Both the position numbers and the translations under genes were made by a program. From positions 3,782,001-3,846,000 of the forward strand of contig NZ_CP094516.1 of assembly GCF_029909975.1 (NCBI RefSeq): a stretch of 64,000 bases of DNA, read 5' to 3'. The stretch is from Bradyrhizobium sp. ISRA430. Lineage in GTDB: Bacteria; Pseudomonadota; Alphaproteobacteria; Rhizobiales; Xanthobacteraceae. Under the pieces are notes generated by a model. That model worked only from the letters and a program-made list of their open reading frames with translations, was not told the origin of the DNA and did no database searches. Positions 27,396 through 36,156 of the stretch are shown here, piece by piece. The first letter of the stretch is position 1. Each line of letters begins with the position of its first letter.

Positions 27396-28118
27396 CTAGG
27401 GGCGAAGATCCATGTCGATCCGCACGAAGTCGCCCCGATAGGTCACTTCGCCGAGATAGATGACGGTGCGGTCCTTGGTCGTGAAAACCCGGCGGACTTC
27501 AGCAACCGGCGAATTCAGGGGAACGCGGAGCAGCCGTGCCGCCTCGATATCCGCGGTGCCGATCGTAAGCGTCTGACGTGCGCTGGCGATCGCCGGATCC
27601 TTGAGGTCATTGAGGATCGGGATCACGGTCTGGTTGCGAAAGCGCTTTGGATATCTGCGGAAGATCTTCTCATCGAGATAGATGGAAATCACGCAATAGG
27701 GCTGCTTCTCGCGCGAATGAAGACGCCGCATGAAGACGTATTTCTCGGCGGGCCTGCCGTCTTCCGGAAACAGCGGCGCATCGCTGCGACTCTCCGAGAT
27801 ATTGATGATCTCCGGCGACGTGTCGCGGTACATGTCGGCGAGGTCGGACAGGGTCGTCTCGACCTTGAGCCACCGGTCCTGCCGCACGGTCCCGGTCACG
27901 AACGTGCCGCGCCCCTGCTGCGCCTCGATGACTCCATCGCGCGAGAGCAGGTCGACGGCCTGCCTGATCGTGACGCGCGAAACGCCAAACTCGGCCGCCA
28001 AGTCCTCATTGGCCGGTAGGCGAAAGCCCTTGGTCCAGATGCCACGTGCGATCCGCTGTCGGAAGATATCGGCAATCTGCGCGTATTTTGGGACGTGACT
28101 GTCGGAACTCAATTCCAT
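27396..28118 (-). CDS. GntR family transcriptional regulator, HutC/UTRA type
   Basis: A 240-residue regulator. The N-terminal GntR winged helix (about residues 8-75) includes FRLPANEDLAAEFGVSRVTI and QGRGTFV. The C-terminal half is a UTRA ligand-binding domain (DLKDPAIASARQTLTIGTADIEAA, then RVFTTKDRTVIYLGEVTY). The ATG has GGGAGGGCGAG directly upstream. It is the last gene of a minus-strand trio with the GMC oxidoreductase and enolase-superfamily genes, so it probably responds to their substrate. Confidence 0.88.
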   Translation of the reverse strand: MELSSDSHVPKYAQIADIFRQRIARGIWTKGFRLPANEDLAAEFGVSRVTIRQAVDLLSRDGVIEAQQGRGTFVTGTVRQDRWLKVETTLSDLADMYRDTSPEIINISESRSDAPLFPEDGRPAEKYVFMRRLHSREKQPYCVISIYLDEKIFRRYPKRFRNQTVIPILNDLKDPAIASARQTLTIGTADIEAARLLRVPLNSPVAEVRRVFTTKDRTVIYLGEVTYRGDFVRIDMDLRP

Positions 28119-28146
28119 CTCGCCCTCCCAGGATCAGGCCGCCCGG

Positions 28147-29742
28147 TCACGACATGACAAGCGCGGCGCCGCGCTCGCCAATCATCAGGCTGGTCGCATT
28201 GGTATTCGCCGAGGTGATCTGCGGCATCACCGAGGCATCGATCACACGCAGTCGCTCGACGCCGCGCACCCGAAGCTGAGGATCGAGCACCGCCCGCGCG
28301 TCGCGGCCCATGCGACAGGTGCCCACGCAATGAAACACCGTGCCACCGGTGTTGCGCGCAAACTCCCATAAGGCGGCGTCATCGCGCGCGGCTTCGCCGG
28401 GGACCATTTCAACGTCCCAGAGCGGACGAAATGCCCTCTGGCTATAGATCTCGCGCAGGATCTTCAGGCCGGCAACGATCGTCTTGCGATCCAGCTCCTC
28501 GGCAAAATAGTTGGGCGCGATCCGGGGCTGGTCGAAGGGATCGACCGAGCGGATCGCAAGTTGTCCCCGCGATCGGCCGTGGCACTGCCAGACCGAAGCC
28601 GTGAAGCCGGAATAGCGGTGCAGGGGATCGCCCGGCTTGTCGACCGAGAGCGGCATGACATTGAACTGCACGTCGGGACGGCCATCGACCGCGTACTCCG
28701 TGCAAGCCGCGCCCCCCACCTGTCCTGCGCCGACCGTCAGCGGGCCGCTGCCGGCCAGCATCCATTGCAGCCCCATCTTCGCTAGCTCGACGGGATGGCG
28801 GACCTGGTCATTGAGCGAAATCCGTTCCTTCAGGCGCACGATCAACCGCGCCTGATAGTGATCCTGCAGATTGGCGCCGACTTCAGGAGAATCCACAACG
28901 ACGGGAATACCGAGTTCACGAAGCAGACCGGCCGGACCAACACCAGAGAGCTGGAGGATCTGCGGCGATTGCAGCGCACCTCCGGACAGGATGACCTCGC
29001 GATCGGCCCTCGCACCGTGCATCTGTCCCTTGCTGACCCACTCGACGCCGGTTGCCACCCGTCCCTCGAACGTGACCTTGCTGACTTGTGCCTGCGTGAT
29101 CATCGTGAGGTTGCGACGGTCTGCGATCGGGCGAAGGAAGGCAGATGCCGAGCTGGTCCGCCAATGTCGTCCGATGCCGAGTTGATAAGTGCCGACGCCA
29201 AAGGTGGTTTCACCATTGAAGTCTGGGTTGCGCGGCAGGCCGAACTGTACGCCGGCCTCCACCCAGGCGGCCGAAGCAAGATTGTCGTTGCGGAGGTCGG
29301 AGACCTCGAACTCGCCGAGACCGCCGTGAAACTGGCTCTCGCCGCCCCTGTAGCGCTCGTAGCGCCGGAAGTAAGGCAAGACGTCACGATAGCTCCAGCC
29401 ATCGGCGCCGAGACGTTGCCAATCGTCAAAATCCTCGTGCTGACCGCGGATGAAGATCAGCCCGTTGATCGACGACGATCCGCCCAGCACGCGGCCGCGC
29501 GGCCAGATGATCGCACGACCGCCGCTCCCTTCAGACGGCTCGGTCTCGAACAGACGCGAGAAGCGCTCGTTGTAGATGGTCCGGTAATACCCGACCGGAA
29601 GCTTGAGCCAAAAGTTCCGATCCGATCCACCTGCTTCCAGCAACAGCACGCGGCAGGACGGATCCGCCGACAACCGGTTTGCGACCACGCAGCCGGCAGA
29701 CCCCGCCCCGACGATGATGTAATCGTAGGCGCGACGTGACAT
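28147..29742 (-). CDS. GMC family FAD-dependent oxidoreductase (choline-dehydrogenase-like)
   Basis: A 531-residue flavoprotein of normal length. The N-terminal dinucleotide fold is YIIVGAGSAGCVVANRL; GMC signature 1 is RGRVLGGSSSINGL; signature 2 is near GGALQSPQILQLSGVGP. The catalytic pair is visible as His in TVFHCVGTCRMG and Asn in ANTNATSLMIGE. It oxidises an alcohol to an aldehyde or ketone. Its start overlaps the upstream gene stop by one base (TGATG). Confidence 0.9.
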   Translation of the reverse strand: MSRRAYDYIIVGAGSAGCVVANRLSADPSCRVLLLEAGGSDRNFWLKLPVGYYRTIYNERFSRLFETEPSEGSGGRAIIWPRGRVLGGSSSINGLIFIRGQHEDFDDWQRLGADGWSYRDVLPYFRRYERYRGGESQFHGGLGEFEVSDLRNDNLASAAWVEAGVQFGLPRNPDFNGETTFGVGTYQLGIGRHWRTSSASAFLRPIADRRNLTMITQAQVSKVTFEGRVATGVEWVSKGQMHGARADREVILSGGALQSPQILQLSGVGPAGLLRELGIPVVVDSPEVGANLQDHYQARLIVRLKERISLNDQVRHPVELAKMGLQWMLAGSGPLTVGAGQVGGAACTEYAVDGRPDVQFNVMPLSVDKPGDPLHRYSGFTASVWQCHGRSRGQLAIRSVDPFDQPRIAPNYFAEELDRKTIVAGLKILREIYSQRAFRPLWDVEMVPGEAARDDAALWEFARNTGGTVFHCVGTCRMGRDARAVLDPQLRVRGVERLRVIDASVMPQITSANTNATSLMIGERGAALVMS

Positions 29743-30869
29743 CAGGCAGTCCGATATTGCTCGATCGACGCAAGATCAGGCACAATCCCGAGACCCGCCT
29801 CGTCGCCAAGCTCGATCATTCCATCCCGGACATTCAGCACGGGACCGCAAAACCGATCCCGCAGCGGATTCTCGTTGCAATCGACCTCCAGCAGCCCGTC
29901 TCCCCCGACGCCGGCCAGCAGATGCGCCGATGCCAGCAGGCCGATCCCAGCCCCCAGATAGTGCGGACAGAACATCTTGCCCGACTTCAGGATGTCGCGG
30001 GCTATACCTGCGCAAATCGACAGCCCGCCCCACTTCGCAATGTCGGGCTGGACCACACCGAGAACTTGCTCGCCGAGCACCTCGGCAAAGCCGGCACGGC
30101 TTGCGATGTTTTCGCCGGCCGCAAGCGGAAAGCGTATGGCCTGACGCAAGGTTTTCCATTCCTGCTGCGGGCGGTCCGCACGGATCGGCTCCTCGAGCCA
30201 GGCAAGGCCGAACGGCTCGAGCTGCGGCGCAAGTTCGAGAGCCTGTGCGATCGTCCAACCCTGGTTGACGTCGGTTGCAAGCATCCCTTCGCCCACGAGG
30301 CGCCGCAGCGCTGCGAGATTGGAGCGGTCAGCCGCCGGATCGAAGCCGATCTTCAGCTTCAATGCGCGGTAACCGCGGCCAAGGGCTGCTTCCGCCGTTC
30401 GCTCTGCGCCGATCGGATTGATGCCACTGGCGTAGACCCTGATCCGGCTCCGCGATCCACCAAGGAGCTTCCACAACGCGACATTCTGCCGCCGTGCGTG
30501 AAGGTCCCAGACGGCAAGATCGATTCCAGCGATTGATTGCGCAAACGGTCCCGCTTCACCTGATTGCAGCGCAAGCACCGCGGTGCCTTGCGTGAGGCGC
30601 TCGAAGGCGGCTGAAGGCTCGCAGGCTCGAAATCCAGCCAGCGCCGGCGCGAGCACCTCGTTGACAAGCCGAACGCGATGCTCAGCGCCCGGCGCGGGGA
30701 AATTGCACCACGCCTCGCCCCAGCCGACATTGCCGTCCATGTCTTCGACGCGGATGAAAACCGCCGGCCTGTCTGCCATTCGCCCGAACGAAGTGATGAC
30801 GGGCGTCGTCAGGGGGTACCGGTAGCCAAAGGCTTGAACGCTCCGGATCGTGAAGGGCGGCGATGTCAT
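29742..30869 (-). CDS. Enolase-superfamily (mandelate racemase/muconate lactonizing) enzyme
   Basis: A 375-residue enzyme. The catalytic KxK is in YRALKLKIGFDP, metal ligands are in DVNQGW, WLEEP and AAGEN, and a histidine follows in CPHYLGAG. These mark the mandelate racemase subgroup, which includes sugar-acid dehydratases. The start at 30869 puts the usual beta strand (FTIRSVQAFGYRYPL) right at the N-terminus; an ATG at 30920 would add 17 residues. Paired with a GMC oxidoreductase, it fits oxidation then dehydration or racemisation of a hydroxy acid. Confidence 0.85.
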   Translation of the reverse strand: MTSPPFTIRSVQAFGYRYPLTTPVITSFGRMADRPAVFIRVEDMDGNVGWGEAWCNFPAPGAEHRVRLVNEVLAPALAGFRACEPSAAFERLTQGTAVLALQSGEAGPFAQSIAGIDLAVWDLHARRQNVALWKLLGGSRSRIRVYASGINPIGAERTAEAALGRGYRALKLKIGFDPAADRSNLAALRRLVGEGMLATDVNQGWTIAQALELAPQLEPFGLAWLEEPIRADRPQQEWKTLRQAIRFPLAAGENIASRAGFAEVLGEQVLGVVQPDIAKWGGLSICAGIARDILKSGKMFCPHYLGAGIGLLASAHLLAGVGGDGLLEVDCNENPLRDRFCGPVLNVRDGMIELGDEAGLGIVPDLASIEQYRTA

Positions 30870-30976
30870 GCGAGGAAAACCTGCGGCTCCGGCGATGGAG
30901 CGCGCCTCTTGTATGGTCATCCTATTTATAATATGACTTCCGTAAACATCAACCGTAATCTGGGTGGAAGCGTCGA
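30870..30976. promoter_or_regulatory. Divergent promoter region between enolase-superfamily and ABC-transporter genes
   Basis: This 107-bp gap separates two divergent units and must hold both promoters. It is AT-rich against its surroundings. It holds an imperfect palindrome at about 30917-30935 (TCAT, then CCTATTTATAAT, then ATGA), a plausible target for the nearby GntR/UTRA regulator. No clear sigma-70 boxes can be assigned by eye. Confidence 0.4.
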
Positions 30977-31747
30977 ATGGATGGAGCTGGCGTGAGACGC
31001 TTTCTTCTCGGCTTGGCGCCATGGGTTGGTGCCGTCGTGCTATGGTATGCCGTCCGCTGGAGCGGCTTCGTCAACGCCTCGCTGATCCCCGCTCCGCATC
31101 AGGTTGCGGCAAAGTTCTTCGAACTTCTGACCCGCGAAAATCTCCTGCTCGACATCTATGCCTCGACGCGGCGCGTCTTTCTCGGCGTCTCGCTCGGAAT
31201 TCTCGCCGCAGTACCGGTCGGCTTCCTGCTGGGCTGGTATCGTCCGGCCCGCACTTTCGCCGATCCCATGATCAACTTCTTCCGCGCCCTGCCGCCGATT
31301 GCGCTGATCCCGCTGGTGATCGTCTATTTCGGCGTGGATGAGCTCGCCAAGCTCGTCATCCTGTTTTACGCCGCGTTCTTCTCCGGCGTGATCGTCATGT
31401 ACGAGGGCGTGTCCCAGATCACGCCGCTCTACATTCGCGTGGCGCAGACGCTCGGCGCCAACCAAGGCGAGATATTCCGGAAGGTCATCATTCCCCTCAC
31501 CGTCCCGCACATCCTCACCGCGCTTCGCGTCGCCCTGGGGGTGGCCTGGGCAACGCTGGTCGCATCCGAGCTGATCGCGGCCCAGCGCGGACTTGGCGCC
31601 ATGATACAGAATGCCTCGACCTATTTTCTGCTCGACATCATCTATGTCGGGATCATCTGCATCGGCCTGATCGCACTCATCATGGATATGATCCTGCGCA
31701 AGATCACGGCGCGGCTGCTCGTCTGGCAGGATCGGGCGATCGCATGA
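30977..31747 (+). CDS. ABC transporter permease (NitT/TauT/SsuC type)
   Basis: A 256-residue permease with about six membrane segments. The conserved loop reads VAQTLGANQGEIFRKVIIPLTVPHI, and AWATLVASELIAAQRGLG is typical of SsuC/TauC-like permeases for sulfonates, nitrate or aromatic carboxylates. GGAAG lies 6 bp before the ATG. Its end overlaps the ATPase gene by 4 bp. The substrate is probably the compound processed by the divergent GMC and enolase-superfamily enzymes. Confidence 0.87.
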   Translation: MDGAGVRRFLLGLAPWVGAVVLWYAVRWSGFVNASLIPAPHQVAAKFFELLTRENLLLDIYASTRRVFLGVSLGILAAVPVGFLLGWYRPARTFADPMINFFRALPPIALIPLVIVYFGVDELAKLVILFYAAFFSGVIVMYEGVSQITPLYIRVAQTLGANQGEIFRKVIIPLTVPHILTALRVALGVAWATLVASELIAAQRGLGAMIQNASTYFLLDIIYVGIICIGLIALIMDMILRKITARLLVWQDRAIA

Positions 31748-32553
31748 CAAAGCGCGCACAGTTCGACCGGGTTTCGCTTGCCTTCGACACCCCGAAGGGC
31801 CGCCTCAACGTCGTCGAGGACGTCAGCTACGACATCAACGATGGCGACTTCATCGCGGTGATCGGTCCGTCCGGCTGCGGCAAGACCACGATGATGAGCA
31901 TGCTCGCCGGATTCCAGAAGCCGACCACCGGCAAGGTGCTGTTCGATGGAAGTCCCGTGGCTGGTCCCGGCCCCGAGCGCGGCGTCATCTTCCAGGAATA
32001 TGGCGTATTCCCCTGGCTGACGGTGAAGCAGAACATCGCTTTCGGCCTGACGCTCAGGGCGAACCACGTCGCGGCCGGGGAACGCGACGCGATATGCGAT
32101 CATTATCTCGGCCTGATGGGACTGTCGGACTTCGCCAACTCCTATCCGAAGCATTTGTCCGGCGGCATGCGCCAACGGCTCGCAATCGCACGGGCTTATG
32201 CCGTCAAGCCGCAGTTTTTGCTGATGGATGAGCCGTTCGGCGCACTCGATGCCCAGACCCGGTCCAACATGCAGAACCTGCTGCTCAAGGTGCTCGAGAC
32301 CGAAGGCAAGACGGTCATGCTGATCACCCATTCGGTGGAGGAAGCGATCTACCTTGCCTCCCGCATCCTGGTGGTTACCGCACGGCCGGCGCGGATCAAG
32401 GAGATCATCGACGTGCCGTTCCCCTACCCGCGCGACGAATCGATCCAAGAGCGACCCGAATTCGGCGAGCTGCGAGGCCATATCCGCCAGCTCGTGATGG
32501 ACGAATACCGCGCCCAACAGGCGCAGATGCGTCCGGTCTCATTCTCGGAATAA
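31744..32553 (+). CDS. ABC transporter ATP-binding protein (NitT/TauT/SsuB type)
   Basis: A 269-residue ATPase. Walker A is GPSGCGKTT, the Q-loop is in VIFQEYGVFPWLTV, the signature is LSGGMRQR, and Walker B is LLMDEPFGALD. The C-terminal tail (IIDVPFPYPRDESIQ) is usual for this subfamily. It is coupled to the upstream permease by a 4-bp overlap. Confidence 0.9.
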   Translation: MTKRAQFDRVSLAFDTPKGRLNVVEDVSYDINDGDFIAVIGPSGCGKTTMMSMLAGFQKPTTGKVLFDGSPVAGPGPERGVIFQEYGVFPWLTVKQNIAFGLTLRANHVAAGERDAICDHYLGLMGLSDFANSYPKHLSGGMRQRLAIARAYAVKPQFLLMDEPFGALDAQTRSNMQNLLLKVLETEGKTVMLITHSVEEAIYLASRILVVTARPARIKEIIDVPFPYPRDESIQERPEFGELRGHIRQLVMDEYRAQQAQMRPVSFSE

Positions 32554-32575
32554 CAACATGACGGAGGACGACACC

Positions 32576-33571
32576 ATGGATCGCCGACAATTTCTGACGA
32601 CGACGGCCGGGCTTGCCCTGGGGACCTTCACGGCCGCAGCACCGGCAATCGCGCAGGTCAAAACGAGAGTTCGCGTCGGCTATCTACACACCGTCGCCGT
32701 CGACGGCCAGATCTGGACCGGCATGGACCGCGGCTCCTTTGAAAAGCAGGGCCTCGATCTCGAGCTGCGGCAGTTCAACACCGGCCTGGAGATCTTCCAG
32801 GCGCTGATCGGCGGCAGCCTCGACGTGCTGGCGACCGGCGCTGTGCTCTCGAACTTCCCCGCCCGCGGCCAGGGCAAGGTGTTCCTCATCAACGATATTG
32901 AGGTCGCGACCGCACAGCTTTGGGTCCGCTCGGATCAAGGCATCAAGTCGTTCGAGGACCTGAAGGGCAAGCGCATCGCGACCGCGACCGGCACGACCGC
33001 TCATGTGTTCCTTGATCGCGCCCTTCGCGCCAACAAGATCGACCCCAAGGAGGTCGAGCTCGTCAACCAGACCATGCCGGCGGCCGTGACCGCGTTCGTC
33101 TCCGGAGCGGTGCCCGCCGTCGCCCTCTGGGTGCCATTCAACGTCACGGTTCGCGACAAGGTGCCGGGCGCAGTCAAGCTTGCCGACGCATCAGCCTACT
33201 ATCCGCAGGCCGCAATCATCGGCGGTTGGGCGGCGGCCAACGACTATTACGAACCGAACAAGGAAACGCTCGCAAAGCTCATCAAAGGCTGGGCCGATGC
33301 GAATGACTACATCATCGCGAACAGCTCCGAAGCGATGGAAAAGCTGCAGAAGGGTCATTACAGTCAGACGCCGCTTGCCGACATCAACGAGTCGTTCAAG
33401 GCTCAGAAGATGTTCTCGTCCAAGGACTGGAAGCGCATGTATTCGGACGGGACCGTCACCAACTGGCTGCAGCAATCGACCGATTTCTTCATGGCCAACG
33501 CCGGCATCAAGGACTTCACGCCGGCTAATAAATACTTCGATCCGAGCCTTTATCTGAAGACGATTGCCTGA
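32576..33571 (+). CDS. ABC transporter substrate-binding protein (NitT/TauT type), Tat-like signal
   Basis: A 331-residue periplasmic protein. The ATG at 32576 is preferred over the one at 32558 because GGAGG lies 8 bp upstream of it. The N-terminus MDRRQFLTTTAGLALGTF resembles a twin-arginine signal and ends near APAIAQ. The mature part has the SsuA/TauA pattern (VGYLHTVAVDGQIWTGMDRG; FNTGLEIFQALIGGSLDV; KGKRIATATGTTAHVFLDRAL). It binds the solute for the preceding permease and ATPase. Confidence 0.87.
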   Translation: MDRRQFLTTTAGLALGTFTAAAPAIAQVKTRVRVGYLHTVAVDGQIWTGMDRGSFEKQGLDLELRQFNTGLEIFQALIGGSLDVLATGAVLSNFPARGQGKVFLINDIEVATAQLWVRSDQGIKSFEDLKGKRIATATGTTAHVFLDRALRANKIDPKEVELVNQTMPAAVTAFVSGAVPAVALWVPFNVTVRDKVPGAVKLADASAYYPQAAIIGGWAAANDYYEPNKETLAKLIKGWADANDYIIANSSEAMEKLQKGHYSQTPLADINESFKAQKMFSSKDWKRMYSDGTVTNWLQQSTDFFMANAGIKDFTPANKYFDPSLYLKTIA

Positions 33572-33576
33572 CCTCA

Positions 33577-33593
33577 CTCCGCATCGTGCGGAG
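33577..33593 (+). terminator. Hairpin after the substrate-binding protein gene
   Basis: CTCCGCA, a 3-nt loop and TGCGGAG form a perfect 7-bp stem six bases after the stop codon. No U-tract follows, so it may only stabilise the transcript end. Confidence 0.4.
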
Positions 33594-33600
33594 CTGCGCT

Positions 33601-34117
33601 CTAGCTGGATGAATTGACGGCGTTCAGGACGGACTTGCCGGATACTCCGTCAAATATGTGGGCTCGCTCCGCATTCACCCTGAGCTTGATCTGCGACCCG
33701 GGTGCCGCTGATCCGGACGCACCCGCGCTGTCATTGACGTGCCAAAGACATTGGTGAAGACGCGCCGCAGATCCTGCTCGGCCTGCGCCTTTCGTGCGGC
33801 GGGTCGGGCGCGGCCAGAACATCCATGGTTTCGTCATAGGCGGGGTGCACGGCCAGCAACTGGCCGGTGCGCTGCGCCGCGATCTCGCTGACGACTAAGC
33901 CCGCTGTCGACATGACGGATTCGATCCGGGCAAGCGCGTCTTGCTCGGGCAGACCCGCCAGATCCTTGAGGCGCGGGTCAGACAGGGGAATTTGCAGTGC
34001 CTTGAAGCCGAGCCCCCGCGCCCATTCGGCGAGACCGGAGAGCGTGTCGAAAGGCGGCTGCGCACCGATGAATTGGCTGATGAACAGCCCAGGCCCGCGC
34101 ATTGTTCTTGGCGTCAT
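33601..34117 (-). pseudogene. Remnants of a sugar-phosphate isomerase/epimerase and an ABC ATPase C-terminus
   Basis: From 34117 down, about 110 codons read as the N-terminus of a xylose-isomerase-like TIM barrel (QPPFDTLSGLAEWARGLGFKA; LLAVHPAYDETMDVLA). Homology then ends in a frame break near 33800, with traces of continued coding in other frames. At 33601-33720 another frame reads IKLRVNAERAHIFDGVSG, which resembles the TOBE end of a MalK-type ATPase. Both pieces are far short of family length (about 260-350 residues). The picture is a decayed sugar-uptake cluster collapsed by deletion. Confidence 0.6.
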
Positions 34118-34478
34118 GAGCGCTTCCGGCAGTGCATGATGTTCGAAACTGTATATCCCGGCGGTGGAGACGGCTCAACCGGTTGTCCCTCGCGACACTT
34201 TGGTCTGCGTCAACTCGCCCCGACCGCCAAATCGATCCGACCGGTGACGCCCAGGCTGCAAGGTTCTGTTGCGATGATGATCTGAAGCAGACGCAGTATC
34301 TCGTTCTCGCGGCCGATTTCGCCCGAGCTTTGCTTGATCTCTCCACCCTCTGAGCCATGGTGCGGAAATTGCGCGCCATCAGTCTCGACCGCCTAACGGT
34401 AGTCGAACCCGACAGCGCGAATGTCGCCAATCGCAGCTTTGCGCGCGCGTGTCGCGGAATACCATCAATCGTATTGTC
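34118..34478. other. Gap without a supported gene
   Basis: Three-frame reading on both strands shows only short, compositionally poor frames. A minus-strand frame crosses the region but is Arg/Ser-rich and matches nothing I recognise. The stretch adjoins decayed genes and is probably debris. Confidence 0.4.
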
Positions 34479-35384
34479 TCATTCCGGACACCCACTGCCC
34501 AGCAGCCCGGAATCCCAACCTGCCGCGGCCGCGCCAGCGCTGTAGGTGGATTCGAAGAACGTCAACAAGTCGCGGTGGGGATCATCGGATTGGCGCAGGT
34601 CATCATAGTCGAGAAGGAACTCGCCCATGTTGGCATCCCATCGTGCGACAGTTGGACTGATCTCTGCGTTCTCGATCCCTGCGGGCTGAGGATAGGTGAA
34701 CGAGTAGAATGCGGGCTTGAAATAGGAGGCATTGCCTGACCACCATCCCATCTCGATCAATTCCGCGTTCATCGCGTTGCGTCGAATGTAGTCGGCCTTT
34801 GCGCCGGGCGAAGCCAGCTTGCCGTTGTAGAACGCTACACGAATGTCCATTGTCCCCCACATCAGGCCGATCGGTTGCGTCTTGCCTGTGAAGCGCCCTT
34901 GAAACACCTGCAAGGCGCGCTGCGCGCTGAGCAGGATGCGCCACCACCTGTTGACCAGGTCGCGATCGTACGGGCGGTGCTCCCTGTCCTCGTTGAACGG
35001 AATAGGATCCGGCACTTCCTGCGGCTTTGGGTTGATAGACACGTTGATTCCAGCCTGGTGAAGCTGATCGAACAGAGTGTCCACGAATGTGGCAACGGAT
35101 GTCGGGCCCAAAGGCAAATGTCCCGACGCGCCCGCACTCGTAATCCACTGCACTTCGTGCGAGATGAAGTCGGTACGGAGCTCGTAAACTCCGTCAGCAT
35201 GGAAAATCGGGCCGGAGGTCAGCCCCCTCGCATTGAGCCACAACGGCACCTCAGCCCACTGCGCTTGAAACGGCTCGGACAATTTGAGCTTGCCTATGGC
35301 CTGCAACATCATGTGGAGGAGATATCGCGTGGATTCGAACGCTGTGTAGGAAAGATCCGGCCACTGAGCGGAAAGAGACTTCAT
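34479..35384 (-). CDS. DUF5996 family protein
   Basis: A 301-residue protein matching DUF5996 across its length. Family features seen are WPDLSYTAFESTRYLLHMM at the start, the ARGLTSGPI turn, EVPDPIPFNEDREHRPYD in the middle, GLMWGTMDIRVAFYNG, and a late proline-and-aromatic segment (ASYFKPAFYSFTYPQP). The function of the family is unknown. It stands alone between decayed sequence and the exopolysaccharide locus. Confidence 0.8.
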   Translation of the reverse strand: MKSLSAQWPDLSYTAFESTRYLLHMMLQAIGKLKLSEPFQAQWAEVPLWLNARGLTSGPIFHADGVYELRTDFISHEVQWITSAGASGHLPLGPTSVATFVDTLFDQLHQAGINVSINPKPQEVPDPIPFNEDREHRPYDRDLVNRWWRILLSAQRALQVFQGRFTGKTQPIGLMWGTMDIRVAFYNGKLASPGAKADYIRRNAMNAELIEMGWWSGNASYFKPAFYSFTYPQPAGIENAEISPTVARWDANMGEFLLDYDDLRQSDDPHRDLLTFFESTYSAGAAAAGWDSGLLGSGCPE

Positions 35385-36156
35385 GGCGTTTCCTCACAAA
35401 ATGTAAGTATGCTGACCGACCGAGGAATGCCTCGTGCAGCGCCTACGCATTCGGTGAATGTAACACTTAATCTCCCGAACGGCAGTCCTTCCCGGGCGCC
35501 AGGCGATCGTCTGTCCTGTTCCAAACGGAGCAGGCCGACTATCGCGTGGAATCTCGGTCAGCTTGGCCCGAAGCTGTTGCTACTCGCAAACCGTACACTA
35601 TTCGGGAGATGGTCTGCTTTAGGAGCGTCTTTGTGCGGGGGCACGACGAGCAATCTGGCAACCTACACCACTTAAGGGGGCTACCTAGCCCACGTGCAGT
35701 TTCAGTTGGCGCGCCGAGCGCGCGACTGTTTGACGTTGCGCGACACAACCTGATCGTAGGCCTCGAGCGCAGCGTCCGTCGCCAGCTTGACCATTTACCG
35801 GTAACAGGCGTCGTTCACCTGCGTGAAGCTGTTGCGGATCGCTCCCGCCAGCTCTTCCTCAGTCACCGACGAGCGTCTCGGGACTGTCCGTCCGGTGAGG
35901 TGGGCATAAAGATTGAGGCGGTAGACCTCGGCTGCAAGTTGCCAGGCCCAATCTTCGAGGTTTCGTTCTTCGATCATCGCTCAGCAGAAGGCAGGACGCG
36001 AGGGAAACAGTGACGCACCGGATCAGTCAGATAGCCGATGCCGGATGAGGAAGAAAGCAACCCAAGGTCGGGACCTACCTCACTCTGGTTGCGCCCCCTA
36101 ACCGGTCCGCGTTCTACCGGTCCGAGTATTACTCTTTCCCTGCACGCTCATGAGCA
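35385..36156. other. Sparse intergenic region
   Basis: The 772 bp between the DUF5996 gene and the polysaccharide polymerase gene hold one weak short frame (35795-35977, minus) and otherwise nothing supported. The low gene density continues from the decayed segment to the left. Confidence 0.4.
35795..35977 (-). CDS. Small hypothetical protein
   Basis: A 60-residue frame with a plausible helical composition (LEDWAWQLAAEVYRLNLYAHL) and a region of alternating charged and hydrophobic residues near TEEELAGAIRNSF. No domain is recognised and no strong ribosome site is seen. It may be a fragment of a longer decayed gene. Confidence 0.3.
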   Translation of the reverse strand: MIEERNLEDWAWQLAAEVYRLNLYAHLTGRTVPRRSSVTEEELAGAIRNSFTQVNDACYR

